Source: Insolitispirillum peregrinum
Lineage (GTDB): Bacteria; Pseudomonadota; Alphaproteobacteria; Rhodospirillales; Rhodospirillaceae
Reading direction: 5' to 3'
Length of the DNA stretch: 64,000 bases
NCBI RefSeq assembly: GCF_900156605.1
Contig: NZ_FTOA01000001.1
Span: forward strand, 682,001 to 746,000
How positions within the stretch are numbered: the first letter of the stretch is position 1; each line of letters starts with the position of its first letter. Made by a program: the position numbers and the translations under genes. Of the stretch, positions 19,542 to 28,011 are shown piece by piece. The notes below the pieces were generated by a model, which worked only from the letters and a program-made list of their open reading frames with translations, had not been told where the DNA came from and searched no databases.

Positions 19542-21077
19542 ATGGATGAGTGGATGTGGCTGATTGCCGGTGTTCTGGTGCTGTTGGGCATTATCGCAGT
19601 GGTGGTGGCCTTGCCGGTGTGGTTGATTGTCAGGCGGGTTCGCTCTCACTCTGGCGTGCCTGTTCCACCTGTTGCCCATGTCGATATCATCGAGGAAAAG
19701 ACCGTGATGGAAGACTCCTCTCCGGTTGTCCAGCCTGTTGTCCATGCGGCCCCTGTGCCTGTTGCTGCGCCCCGCTCGATCTGGTCGGAACATGACGTGC
19801 TGGTGCGCTTTGTGCTGGTGGCGGTGATTGGCCTGTTCATGCTGGTGCCGCTGAGCCTGATTGATGGTCAGGCTCAGGATCGGGGCGATCTGCGGGCGTC
19901 GGTGACGCGCGACATTGCCGCGACCTGGGGGCAGGCGCAGGAACTGGGGGGGCCGACACTGCTGATCCCGGTGACCGTGCGGACCAAGAGCAAAGACGAC
20001 GGGGTTGTCGAGGTTGCCGACACCCTGGTGCTGTTGCCAAAGGTTCTGCAGATCGGGGCGACCATCAACACCGAAATCCGCACGCGCGGGATTTACGAAA
20101 GCGTGGTCTATACCGCACCATTGCAGGTCAAGGGAACCTTTGACCTGAAGCCGGTGGCCGGTTTCCTGAAGGATCGCGGCTGGATCACCCCGCACTATGA
20201 TCAGGCCTATTTCAGCTTTGGCCTGTCGCAAACCTCCTCCCTGCGCGATGTCGAGCCGCTGATGTTCGATGGCCAGAGCATTGCCTTTGCCCCCGGTGCC
20301 CGCAATCGCGCCCTGTTCGAGCAGGGATTTCATGCTCCGATAGCAGAAAAGCTCAGCGCCAGCGCGATCTATCCGTTTGAAATGACTGTCACCGTGAAGG
20401 GCTCGGAAGGGCTGCGGTTCCTGCCGTTGGGGGAACAGACCTCGGTGCAGGTCAACTCTGCCTGGCCGCATCCGTCCTTTCAGGGCAACGCCCTGCCGGA
20501 CGAGCATCAGATTTCTGAAAGCGGCTTTTCAGCGCACTGGACCATTCCCAATCTGACGCGCAACTATCAGCAGGTTGCCTTGTCTTCGGAATGGAATGCC
20601 CGCATCAACGAATTCACCTTTGGCGTTGACCTGTTCGAGCCGGTCAAGCTGTACGGCGAAATCCTGCGGGCAACCAAATACGGCATCCTGTTTATCGCCC
20701 TGACCTTTGCCCTGTTTCTGGCCAACGAGCTGCATTCCACCAACCGCCGCCTGCACCCGGTGCAGTACGGCATGGTCGGGGTGGCGATGAGCCTGTTTTA
20801 CCTGCTGTTGCTCGCTCTGGCCGAGCACATGCCCTTTGTCTGGGCCTATATTCTGGCCTCGCTGGTGGCGGTGGCGATGAATGGTGTCTATGTCGGCTTT
20901 GCCCTGCGCGCCTGGCCGCGCGGCATCCGGTTGGGAATTGGTCTGGCCCTGTTGCATGCATTGCTGTTTACCGTGCTGCGGATGGAAGATTACTCGCTGC
21001 TGATGGGGACGGTGTTGCTGCTGATCACGGTCGGCATGTTGATGCACGCCACCCGGCGACTGGGAAATAACGGATAA
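19542..21077 (+). CDS. creD: CreD-like inner membrane protein with N-terminal extension
   Basis: The 511-residue protein has the CreD layout. A membrane segment (LVRFVLVAVIGLFMLVPLSL) leads into a long periplasmic beta-rich region of about 240 residues. The C-terminal hydrophobic block has several spans, beginning LFIALTFALFLANELH and containing the conserved HPVQYGMVGVAMSLFYLLLL. CreD is linked to envelope stress and the CreBC regulon in enterobacteria; its molecular function is unknown. About 55 residues containing an extra membrane helix precede the usual CreD N-terminus. An alternative ATG at 19708 would remove it, but it lacks a well-placed ribosome-binding site. No creBC genes are nearby. 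Confidence 0.85.
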   Translation: MDEWMWLIAGVLVLLGIIAVVVALPVWLIVRRVRSHSGVPVPPVAHVDIIEEKTVMEDSSPVVQPVVHAAPVPVAAPRSIWSEHDVLVRFVLVAVIGLFMLVPLSLIDGQAQDRGDLRASVTRDIAATWGQAQELGGPTLLIPVTVRTKSKDDGVVEVADTLVLLPKVLQIGATINTEIRTRGIYESVVYTAPLQVKGTFDLKPVAGFLKDRGWITPHYDQAYFSFGLSQTSSLRDVEPLMFDGQSIAFAPGARNRALFEQGFHAPIAEKLSASAIYPFEMTVTVKGSEGLRFLPLGEQTSVQVNSAWPHPSFQGNALPDEHQISESGFSAHWTIPNLTRNYQQVALSSEWNARINEFTFGVDLFEPVKLYGEILRATKYGILFIALTFALFLANELHSTNRRLHPVQYGMVGVAMSLFYLLLLALAEHMPFVWAYILASLVAVAMNGVYVGFALRAWPRGIRLGIGLALLHALLFTVLRMEDYSLLMGTVLLLITVGMLMHATRRLGNNG

Positions 21078-21120
21078 CAGCCGGTCGCGGACTGGGTGTT
21101 TTGGCAAGGAGACGAAGTGC

Positions 21121-22176
21121 ATGCGCTATCACCTGCTTGGGCAACGCTGCGCGGCTGCCCCGCTGAAGGTCAGCTCCATCAGCATGGGAACGATGACCTT
21201 TGGCGAGCAAAACACCCCTGAGCAAGCCCATGAGCTGCTGGATATCGCCTATGACGGCGGGGTGAACTTTTTTGATGTGGCCGAGATGTATCCGATTTCG
21301 CCCCGCCCGGAAACACAGGGGCGCAGCGAAGAAATCCTTGGGGATTGGGTGCGGGCGCGCAACAACCGCCATCAGGTGGTGATCGCCTCGAAAGTCACCG
21401 GGCGCGGGGTGATGCCGTGGATCAGGGGCGAAGAGCGTGTGCTGGATCGCCGTAACATCGCCGAAGCCATTGATGGTTCGTTGCGGCGGCTGAAAACCGA
21501 TTACCTTGACCTTTATTATCTGCACTGGCCTGACCGGCAGACCAATAATTTCGGTCGCTTGGGCTATGTCCACAATCCCGAAGAGCAATCAACGCCGCTG
21601 GCGGAAAGCCTGCTGGCGCTGGCCGATCTGGTAAAGGCCGGGAAAATCCGCCATGTCGGAATTTCCAATGAAACTCCCTGGGGGCTGGCGCAATACCTGC
21701 TGCTGGCGGCGCAGAACCCGGAATTGCCTCGGGTGGCCGCCATTCAGAACCCCTATTCGCTGATCAACCGCACCTTTGAAATCGGTCTGGCGGAAATGGC
21801 CATCCGTGAAGACGTGCCGCTGGTGGCCTATTCGCCGCTGGCTGGCGGCGTCCTGACCGGAAAATACATGGACGGCGAGCGCCCGGCAGACTCGCGGATG
21901 GTGTTGTGGCCAAAGCGCTATACCCGCTATACCAAGCCGTTGGCACAGGTGGCGGTTGAACGCTATACCCTGATTGCCGAACGGCATGGCCTGCACCCGG
22001 CGCAAATGGCGCTGGCCTTTGCGGCCTCGCGGTCTTTTGCCGCTTCGGCCATTGTTGGTGCGACCAAGCCCGAGCAGTTGAAGCTGACGCTGGCGGCGCA
22101 GGATCTGGTGCTGGGGGGCGATGCGTTGATGGATATCGAGGCCGAGCATACGCTTTGCCCTAATCCTGCCCCATAA
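21121..22176 (+). CDS. Aldo/keto reductase (Tas-like)
   Basis: The 351-residue NADP(H)-dependent oxidoreductase shows the AKR catalytic tetrad in context: Asp and Tyr in NFFDVAEMYPI, Lys in VVIASKVTG, and His in YYLHWPDR. The cofactor region near the C-terminus (SAIVGATKPEQLKL) is also present. Overall it resembles the Tas subgroup (AKR family with the Y-x-x-P-x-x-x-Q insert after the active Tyr). The physiological carbonyl substrate is unknown. It is 44 bp downstream of creD and probably co-transcribed. Confidence 0.92.
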   Translation: MRYHLLGQRCAAAPLKVSSISMGTMTFGEQNTPEQAHELLDIAYDGGVNFFDVAEMYPISPRPETQGRSEEILGDWVRARNNRHQVVIASKVTGRGVMPWIRGEERVLDRRNIAEAIDGSLRRLKTDYLDLYYLHWPDRQTNNFGRLGYVHNPEEQSTPLAESLLALADLVKAGKIRHVGISNETPWGLAQYLLLAAQNPELPRVAAIQNPYSLINRTFEIGLAEMAIREDVPLVAYSPLAGGVLTGKYMDGERPADSRMVLWPKRYTRYTKPLAQVAVERYTLIAERHGLHPAQMALAFAASRSFAASAIVGATKPEQLKLTLAAQDLVLGGDALMDIEAEHTLCPNPAP

Positions 22177-22194
22177 GGCGAGGTAGACTTTTCT

Positions 22195-22238
22195 GTCGGA
22201 GGGAGGCAATGCCCCCTTTCCGACGGGAGCGTTTTTTT
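22195..22238 (+). terminator. Weak hairpin and T-tract before the ynbE-like gene
   Basis: Arms gtcggaggg and cccctttccgac pair imperfectly, and a seven-T run (22232-22238) follows a few bases later. It may terminate the aldo/keto reductase transcript. The ribosome-binding site of the next gene begins immediately after it. Confidence 0.35.
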
Positions 22239-22250
22239 GGAGAGTAAAAC

Positions 22251-22490
22251 ATGCAGCCAGGAAAAGTTCCGGGTCAGCAGGGGCGCCTGTCAGGGCGTGT
22301 TCGCGCCTGTTCCCGCACCCTGATACTGGCCTCCTTGCTCGGCGTGGCTGCCTGTCAGCCGACGATCAAGGTCGAGGCCCCGGACAAGCCGATTGTGATC
22401 AACCTGAACGTCAAGATCGAGCAGGAAGTCCGGATCAAGGTTGAAAAGGATGTGGACAGCTTGCTGGAGCAGAACAATGAACTGTTCTAA
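22251..22490 (+). CDS. ynbE: YnbE-family outer-membrane lipoprotein
   Basis: The 79-residue lipoprotein has a positively charged N-terminus, a hydrophobic segment (TLILASLLGVAAC) and a lipobox ending in Cys. The mature part reads QPTIKVEAPDKPIVINLNVK, the family hallmark. In E. coli, YnbE partners YdbH, with YdbL as a modulator, to form an intermembrane bridge for phospholipid transport to the outer membrane. Here the next gene is ydbL-like, overlapping by 14 bp. The large AsmA-like ydbH gene normally upstream is absent; an aldo/keto reductase sits there instead. Confidence 0.9.
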   Translation: MQPGKVPGQQGRLSGRVRACSRTLILASLLGVAACQPTIKVEAPDKPIVINLNVKIEQEVRIKVEKDVDSLLEQNNELF

Positions 22491-22833
22491 CGTCATGGTC
22501 CGAGCGGTGGGGCTGGGTATTCTGGCCGGCTGGCTGCTGCTGGCTGCGCCGCAGGCGGCATGGGCCGGGCCGGTCGACGATGCCAAGGCTCAGGGCGAGA
22601 TCGGCGAGCGGGCCGATGGCTTGCTGGGGGCGGTCAAGCCCGCTGGTGTTTCATCTGACGTGGCACAGATGATCAGCCGGATCAACAGCGAACGGATGGG
22701 CAAATATCGTGACATCGCCAACCAGAACAGCACCTCTGTTCAGGCAGTTCAGGCGATTGCCGGACGCAAACTGATGGATAAGGCGGCTGCCGGTCAGTAC
22801 ATCAATCAGGGAAGCGGCTGGGTCAAGAAGTAG
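22477..22833 (+). CDS. ydbL: YdbL-family (DUF1318) periplasmic protein
   Basis: The 118-residue protein has a clear signal peptide (LGILAGWLLLAAPQAAWA-GP). The mature part includes AKAQGEIGERADGLLGAVKP and the ISRINSERMGKYRDIANQNS region typical of DUF1318. The ATG at 22477 lies inside the end of ynbE, so translation is coupled. The role is inferred from the E. coli YdbH-YnbE-YdbL system. It converges with the coiled-coil gene, only 8 bp between stops. Confidence 0.9.
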   Translation: MNCSNVMVRAVGLGILAGWLLLAAPQAAWAGPVDDAKAQGEIGERADGLLGAVKPAGVSSDVAQMISRINSERMGKYRDIANQNSTSVQAVQAIAGRKLMDKAAAGQYINQGSGWVKK

Positions 22834-22841
22834 GGAGCGGT

Positions 22842-23558
22842 TCAGGCGGGGCGCTTGTCGGCAAAATCCTGGAGCTGGATACGCTGGACACCCCCGCTGC
22901 GGACGACCGAGTTACCAGCGGGTTCTGTCACCGATGGAGTGGCGCCAGACCCGAACACGGTCGGATGAACCGCCTCGAATTCGTTCCGGTTTCCGCTCTG
23001 CTCTGGCCGGTTCCCGCTCTGCTCTGGCCGACCGTATTCAGGTGAGGCGGCAGGCGGTGCGGCCGTTTCGGCCATCGGAGCCGCCGCGTGCTCTGCCTCG
23101 TCCCGCGGGCGATCGTCGCGGCGTTTCTGGCTGATGGCGGCACGGCGGGCGGCTTCTTCGCGCAGGGCGGCGATTTCCTGCTCGGCAGTGGACAGGCGCT
23201 TGCGTAGTTGGGCAATGATGTTGCGCAGCTCGGCGCGCTCGTCGCGGGAGCCAGCATCAAGGTCCTGCGCCAGAGAGGTCAGGCGATCTTCGATGGTTTG
23301 CAGGCGGTTGCTGTTTTCCTGCTCGATGGCCTGCTTGATCTTGCTGATGTCTTCACCAACTTCCGATCGCATCCATTTGGCTTTTTTGCCCAGATCTTCC
23401 TCGATCTTGCGCAAGCCGCCTTCCATGTCCGAGCGGATTTCCACCTTGATCTGATAGGCGTTCTTGACCAGCTGTGACATATAAGACAGCAGGCCGATCA
23501 CGAAAACGGCGACGACAGCAACGCCGAGTGTAATGCCTGTGATCGAAACATAATCCAT
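22842..23558 (-). CDS. Membrane-anchored coiled-coil protein, hypothetical
   Basis: From ATG 23558 (MDYVSITGITLG) the protein is 238 residues. One N-terminal membrane helix (GVAVVAVFVIGLLSYMSQLV) is followed by about 120 residues of charged heptad-rich coiled coil. The C-terminal tail is disordered and rich in Pro/Ala/Glu, with a short tandem peptide repeat RPEQSGN. A topology with a cytoplasmic coiled coil is likely. I do not recognise a family. The frame is open for another 143 codons upstream, but those are low-complexity and not protein-like. It has no operon partner. Confidence 0.75.
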   Translation of the reverse strand: MDYVSITGITLGVAVVAVFVIGLLSYMSQLVKNAYQIKVEIRSDMEGGLRKIEEDLGKKAKWMRSEVGEDISKIKQAIEQENSNRLQTIEDRLTSLAQDLDAGSRDERAELRNIIAQLRKRLSTAEQEIAALREEAARRAAISQKRRDDRPRDEAEHAAAPMAETAAPPAASPEYGRPEQSGNRPEQSGNRNEFEAVHPTVFGSGATPSVTEPAGNSVVRSGGVQRIQLQDFADKRPA

Positions 23559-24192
23559 TGATCGCGTCCTATCCACACAGGGGAATTGCCATCGGGCGAA
23601 AGAGGCAGGAAAAAGCCGAAGTTCGCCGGGCTCAGGCAGCCGAGTATAGGCCTGTGTGCGCGGCTTGTCGTCAGACCGTACAAAGACAGAGATGCTGCCT
23701 CTTGTTATGACCTGTCGAGCGTATGGGGTCAATGGTCTAGATGGGGTGAGGAGGGAAGCGATGAATAAAAGGTGTATCCCCTGATTGCTCCCTTTTGATG
23801 AGAAAAATGGTTGATTCCGTTTCCCGGTTTTACAACGTCGGGCTTTCGGTTTAGCATCGGGGGGATGGGATTTGAATCCCGGATATCGAACGTCCTGCCT
23901 GTATTGTAGCAAACCCCTGGCGCAGTCTGTGCCTGCTGGTACCGGTTTATCGTGGAGCAGGTATTGTGTGCGGTAAAGGCCGATCAAATGACTCGTTTAT
24001 GGTGTCATATGTTCGGGGTGCGCGGTCTGCGGGACCACATGGCGTGCTGGCAATATGTCAGGTGCTGATATGTGCGGATTGGTTGTGAAACTGATCCGGG
24101 CGGTGTCTGTTGCCAAGGCAGGATATCCGGCTTCACACTCATCATTATAAAGATCTGTTCCTCGCTGATAACGAGCAAACAAGAGGCATCCC
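23559..24192. other. 634-bp intergenic region upstream of the glutamine-synthetase-family gene
   Basis: No frame here looks coding. A perfect small palindrome gggatttgaatccc (23869-23882) resembles a tRNA T-arm but no cloverleaf surrounds it. The 3' end must contain the promoter of the downstream gene. I found no convincing sigma-54 -24/-12 pair or riboswitch. Confidence 0.3.
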
Positions 24193-25635
24193 ATGTCTGA
24201 TAGTAAAGCTGCTTTTGGCGCCTCGTCCAAAACCAGCTCCCGGGGGCGCGAACCGCGCGAGCGTACGCCCTCTGATGACGTTTCTGCCCAGACTACAGAA
24301 GAATTGATTGCCTGGATTACCGCACGCGGGATTACCGAGGTCGAATGCCTGGTCCCGGACATGGCCGGTGTGCCGCGCGGCAAAATCCTTCCGGCCCACA
24401 AATTCATCTCCGGCTTGAAAGACCGTGGTCTTCGGTTGCCGGAAAGCCTGTTTATCCAGTCTGTGACCGGTGATTATCCCGAAGAGGAAATCATGCCGGA
24501 TGTTGATCAGGACATGTACCTGCGGCCCGACCCGGCAACAGTGCGAATGGTGCCGTGGTATCAGGAGCCAACGGCGCAGGTGATCAACGATTGCTATTAC
24601 CGTGATGCATCGCCGGTAGAAATGGCTCCGCGTCATGTGCTGCGGCGGGTTCTCGCGCTCTATGAAGAGCGTGGCTGGAAACCGATTATCGCCCCCGAGC
24701 TGGAATTCTATCTGGTGAAGGTCAACCCTGACCCGGATTATCCGCTGGAACCACCGATCGGGCGTTCCGGGCGTCCCGAAATCGGCCGTCAGGCCTATGG
24801 CATTGATGCCGTCAACGAGTTCGATCCGCTATTTGAAGACGTTTATGATTATGCCGAAGCGCAGAATCTGGACGTGGACACCCTGCACCACGAAGCCGGT
24901 GCGGCGCAGATGGAGATCAACTTTGAACATGGGGAACCGCTTGATCTGGCCGATCAGGTGTTCCTGTTCAAGCGCACGGTGCATCAGACCGCGCTCCGGC
25001 ACAATGTTTATGCCACCTTTATGGCCAAGCCGCTGGAAGGGCAGCCGGGAAGTGCCATGCACATCCATCAGTCGGTGTGGGATCTTGATGGCAACAAGAC
25101 GCTGTTTGCCAACGAGGACGGCAGCGAAAGCGACCTGTTCCGCTGGCACATCGGCGGGCTGCAAAAGTATCTGCCGCAGGCGATGCTGCTGCTGGCTCCG
25201 AACGTCAACAGTTACCGTCGTCTGGTGAAAAACTACTCGGCTCCGATCAACATGCATTGGGGGCGTGACAACCGCACGGTCGGTTTGCGTGTTCCGTTGT
25301 CCGAGGCACGTAATACCCGTATTGAAAACCGCCTGTCCGGGGCCGATGCCAATCCGTATCTGGCGATGGCGGCGTCGTTGCTGTGTGGCTATCTGGGGAT
25401 GGTGGACCGGCTGGAACCGACCAAGCCGATCACTGGTTCGGGCTATACCAAGGCCCACGCCCTGCCCAAGCATTTGCCGGATGCCATCGAACGGTTCCAG
25501 CATGCCCGCCGCCTGCATGAAATGTTCGGGCCGATGTTCTGTCAGGCCTTCGTCGCGGTCAAAGGGGCCGAGTGGGACGCCTATCAGGATGTGGTCTCGT
25601 CGTGGGAGCGGGAATTCCTGTTGCTGAACGTGTAA
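24193..25635 (+). CDS. Glutamine synthetase family ligase, PuuA-like (gamma-glutamylpolyamine synthetase)
   Basis: The 480-residue protein has the GS catalytic core: PELEFYLV (metal-binding Glu), EAGAAQMEINF, GSAMHIHQSVWD (the His-rich ammonium/ATP region), and NSYRRLVKNYSAPINMHWG followed by NRTVGLRVP. A typical GlnA adenylylation-site Tyr loop is not evident. The sequence matches the GS-III-independent gamma-glutamylputrescine/gamma-glutamylamide synthetase group. Predicted reaction: ATP-dependent ligation of glutamate to an amine such as putrescine. The first ~35 residues are Ser/Arg-rich and probably disordered. No other Puu pathway gene is adjacent. The D-amino acid dehydrogenase at 29.1 kb is not an operon partner. 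Confidence 0.88.
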   Translation: MSDSKAAFGASSKTSSRGREPRERTPSDDVSAQTTEELIAWITARGITEVECLVPDMAGVPRGKILPAHKFISGLKDRGLRLPESLFIQSVTGDYPEEEIMPDVDQDMYLRPDPATVRMVPWYQEPTAQVINDCYYRDASPVEMAPRHVLRRVLALYEERGWKPIIAPELEFYLVKVNPDPDYPLEPPIGRSGRPEIGRQAYGIDAVNEFDPLFEDVYDYAEAQNLDVDTLHHEAGAAQMEINFEHGEPLDLADQVFLFKRTVHQTALRHNVYATFMAKPLEGQPGSAMHIHQSVWDLDGNKTLFANEDGSESDLFRWHIGGLQKYLPQAMLLLAPNVNSYRRLVKNYSAPINMHWGRDNRTVGLRVPLSEARNTRIENRLSGADANPYLAMAASLLCGYLGMVDRLEPTKPITGSGYTKAHALPKHLPDAIERFQHARRLHEMFGPMFCQAFVAVKGAEWDAYQDVVSSWEREFLLLNV

Positions 25636-25684
25636 GCCAGAGCTGTGGGCGCAAAGGCGGGCACAGGACACGACAAAAAGATCA

Positions 25685-25860
25685 TGGAGCGCTGCTCCAC
25701 ACCTCGCCGGGGCCTTGAGGCCCCGGACTTCATTGACTTGATATTGAAAGAAAAATGGGGGTTCTGGGCCTCAGGCCCCGAATGGGTTTGGGCGAGAGCC
25801 CATTCCTTTCCATCAACTGTCGTGCACTGTGGCGTCAGGTTTAACGCTCATTGCTCTAGA
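25685..25860 (+). repeat. MITE-like intergenic repeat, copy 1 (one terminus recognised)
   Basis: The core (25685-25800) starts tggagcgctgctccacacc, contains an 8-bp hairpin ccggggcc/ggccccgg (25707-25726), then ttgatattgaaagaaaaa and a second palindromic segment gggcctcaggcccc. It aligns with copy 2 at 28.8 kb. The right terminus (25829-25860, gtggcgtcaggtttaacgct ... tctaga) is homologous to the inverted termini of copy 2. The terminal ctaga supplies the TAG stop codon of the DUF2336 gene on the other strand. The left terminus is not recognisable. Confidence 0.8.
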
Positions 25861-27022
25861 AACGCTCGCCGTCCTTATGGCGCAGGTTCCAGGCCTCGTT
25901 GACGTGGCCGGGGTTTCCCCAAACCGACGTTGGCTTTTCCCGCCAGTGAGACAAGACGAACTCCGCCTGACGCTGGCTCAGGCGTTTGAAAGCGGCCATT
26001 GCGACCGCATATTCCTTGGAACTTATAAACGTGCTATAGGGCGGGCGGGCTTGCAGGCGGGTGACCACTTCGGAAAACAGACAGCGATCTGCGCCCACTG
26101 CGCGGCAAACGACAGCCAGGGCTTCCCCGTTATCGTGATAAAGAATCCGATGCACCGCTGCGACCGGCAGGCGGGTCAGGTGCTGCATTTCAGTTTCTGC
26201 TGCCTTCATGTCGCCATTGCGCAGGGCAACCATCAGACCGCCAAATCCTGATGGAATGGACGAGGGGGCATGGGTTTGCCGGACAGATTCTTCATGCAGA
26301 GCCGAATGGCTGGCCTGACTGATTTCGGCATCAAGACGGGCACTAAGGGCTTCACCATAGTTTTGTGCAATAAACTGCTTCAGGGCTTGACCGACCCACT
26401 GGTACATCAGTGCCGCCATTTCGGCCCGCATCTCCGGGCGCAGGAGCAACGGCTGATGCAGCGGGGCCGTCGTGCGTGAAATCGTGACGACCCGCTTGAA
26501 GGCATGATCGGAGAACCGTGTGCCTTGATTGCGGACCAGATTCAGGATGACGTCTTCGTCCCCCAGATAGACCAGCACATCACAGACCTTGCTGGAAACG
26601 TCTTCGCGGACACTGACGGCCAGACGATGTTCATGGGTGCGCTCGACGATGATCTTGATCAGATCATCATCATTCAGGCGTGGGCTCAGCATGATCACTG
26701 GCCGGGCAATCTCGATCTGATCGTTGGCGAGCAGAACCAGCAACGAATGCGGGATATCGTCGCGAACGGCAAACTGCTCTGCCAGCCGCCGCCGGATGGC
26801 ATGTTCAGCTCCGGGGTACAGGCGTTCCAGAATATCATAGGCAATGATGGCTTCGTTGTGGGTCAGCGGGTCGCCGTCATTGATGCACATATCGGAAACG
26901 ACGCAGGCGAGTTCTGCTTCGTCCAGATGATCTGCTGGTTCCAGGAACGACAGCAGCAAGGCGGTGCGAGAGCGTGTCATGCCATTCGGCCCATAGAGAG
27001 ACAGGGAGAGCGCATCGGTCAA
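25856..27022 (-). CDS. DUF2336 domain protein
   Basis: The all-helical protein of about 388 residues belongs to DUF2336, a family found mainly in alphaproteobacteria and lacking a known function. Recognisable parts include LLSFLEPADHLDEAELACVV, DILERLYPGAEHAIRRRLAE and VRNQGTRFSDHAFKRVV, in a HEAT-like helical repeat arrangement. Start choice: TTG at 27022 follows an AAAGGGGGA box at good spacing; an ATG at 26980 lacks one; an open extension to 27043 also exists. The stop codon lies in the end of the neighbouring repeat element, so the C-terminus may have been set by repeat insertion. No signal peptide or membrane segment is seen. Confidence 0.78.
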   Translation of the reverse strand: MTDALSLSLYGPNGMTRSRTALLLSFLEPADHLDEAELACVVSDMCINDGDPLTHNEAIIAYDILERLYPGAEHAIRRRLAEQFAVRDDIPHSLLVLLANDQIEIARPVIMLSPRLNDDDLIKIIVERTHEHRLAVSVREDVSSKVCDVLVYLGDEDVILNLVRNQGTRFSDHAFKRVVTISRTTAPLHQPLLLRPEMRAEMAALMYQWVGQALKQFIAQNYGEALSARLDAEISQASHSALHEESVRQTHAPSSIPSGFGGLMVALRNGDMKAAETEMQHLTRLPVAAVHRILYHDNGEALAVVCRAVGADRCLFSEVVTRLQARPPYSTFISSKEYAVAMAAFKRLSQRQAEFVLSHWREKPTSVWGNPGHVNEAWNLRHKDGERF

Positions 27023-27115
27023 GCTTCCCCCTTTTCTAAGCAAGGCTAAACCATACCGATCTTACCGCTTAGTATCCATCTATCATACCGCATACGCTGT
27101 GATCTGGGTCACTGA

Positions 27116-27907
27116 TCAAAAGTCTATGGAACACCACACAGGTGTATGATCCGAAGCCTTTTCTTCCCCGCGTGGCTTGCGATCTATGCCGGAAGCCATA
27201 AGACGGTCTGCGGCCAGCGGAGAGAGCAACAGGTGATCAATGCGCACGCCGCGATCTTTTGGCCAGGCTCCGGCCTGATAGTCCCAAAAAGAATAGCGAT
27301 TCGGCTCGCGGTTCAGGGCACGATAGGCATCCGTCCAGCCCGCATGGCGCAGACTCCAGAACCGCTGACGGCTCTCTGGGCGGCACAGCGCATCATCCCG
27401 CCATCCGATCGGGTCGTACACATCCTCATCCGTGGGGCAGATGTTGTAATCACCGGCCAGAACGGTCATCTCGTTGCGGGCGAAAAGGCGCTGGGCGTGG
27501 CGGTTCAGTCGGTCCATCCACGACAGCTTGTAAGGAAACTTTTCGGTATCGACGGGGTTGCCATTGGGCAGGTACAGGCTGGCAATGGTGATGCGGTCAG
27601 CGATGCGGGCCTGAATGTACCGCGCTTGCGGATCGTCGGGGCAGGGTGAGCCATCGAGATCGGGCAGCCCTCGCTGCACATCAGCGACGGGCAGGCGCGA
27701 CAGGATTGCAACGCCGTTATAGGTCTTTTGACCATGGACCTCGCAGCGATAGCCAAGAGCCTCGATTTCCAGAAAAGGAAACGCCTCGTCCACGCACTTC
27801 AATTCCTGTAGCAGGACCACATCCGGGCTTGCCTCCTGGAGCCAGCGGAGAACATGCGGCAGGCGCGCCTTGATCGAGTTTACGTTCCAGGTAGCAATCT
27901 TGACCAT
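27116..27907 (-). CDS. xthA: Exodeoxyribonuclease III
   Basis: The 263-residue protein begins MVKIATWNVNSIKARLPHVL and shows the family motifs LLQELKC (catalytic Glu), LAGDYNICPTDEDVYDP, and C-terminal RIDHLLLSP with SDHTPVWC (catalytic Asp-His). It is an AP endonuclease and 3'-5' exonuclease of base excision repair. Length is normal. It appears monocistronic. Confidence 0.95.
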   Translation of the reverse strand: MVKIATWNVNSIKARLPHVLRWLQEASPDVVLLQELKCVDEAFPFLEIEALGYRCEVHGQKTYNGVAILSRLPVADVQRGLPDLDGSPCPDDPQARYIQARIADRITIASLYLPNGNPVDTEKFPYKLSWMDRLNRHAQRLFARNEMTVLAGDYNICPTDEDVYDPIGWRDDALCRPESRQRFWSLRHAGWTDAYRALNREPNRYSFWDYQAGAWPKDRGVRIDHLLLSPLAADRLMASGIDRKPRGEEKASDHTPVWCSIDF

Positions 27908-27946
27908 GATAACCTTATCTTCTTACAAACAGGGCGGAGCCGCCTG

Positions 27947-27982
27947 CCTTGATCCGACGACAGCCCTTGATCCGACGACAGC
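27947..27982 (+). repeat. Perfect 18-bp direct repeat, two units
   Basis: The unit ccttgatccgacgacagc occurs at 27947-27964 and again at 27965-27982, directly upstream of the DUF922 gene's ribosome-binding site (AGAAAGAGGA). Each unit is a multiple of three and the frame stays open. Confidence 0.9.
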
Positions 27983-28011
27983 AGCGTGAGCGCAGAAAGA
28001 GGAATAGAACC

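Noticed and set aside
23869-23882. tRNA T-arm-like palindrome gggatttgaatccc
   Set aside because: No acceptor, D or anticodon arms can be drawn on either strand.
22842-23987. Full-length 381-codon version of the coiled-coil protein
   Set aside because: The 143 upstream codons are not protein-like and lie before a good start (ATG 23558 with AGGA box) that places the membrane helix at the N-terminus.
23900-24192. Sigma-54 promoter for the glutamine-synthetase-family gene
   Set aside because: The best TGGCA match lacks a TTGC element at the required spacing.
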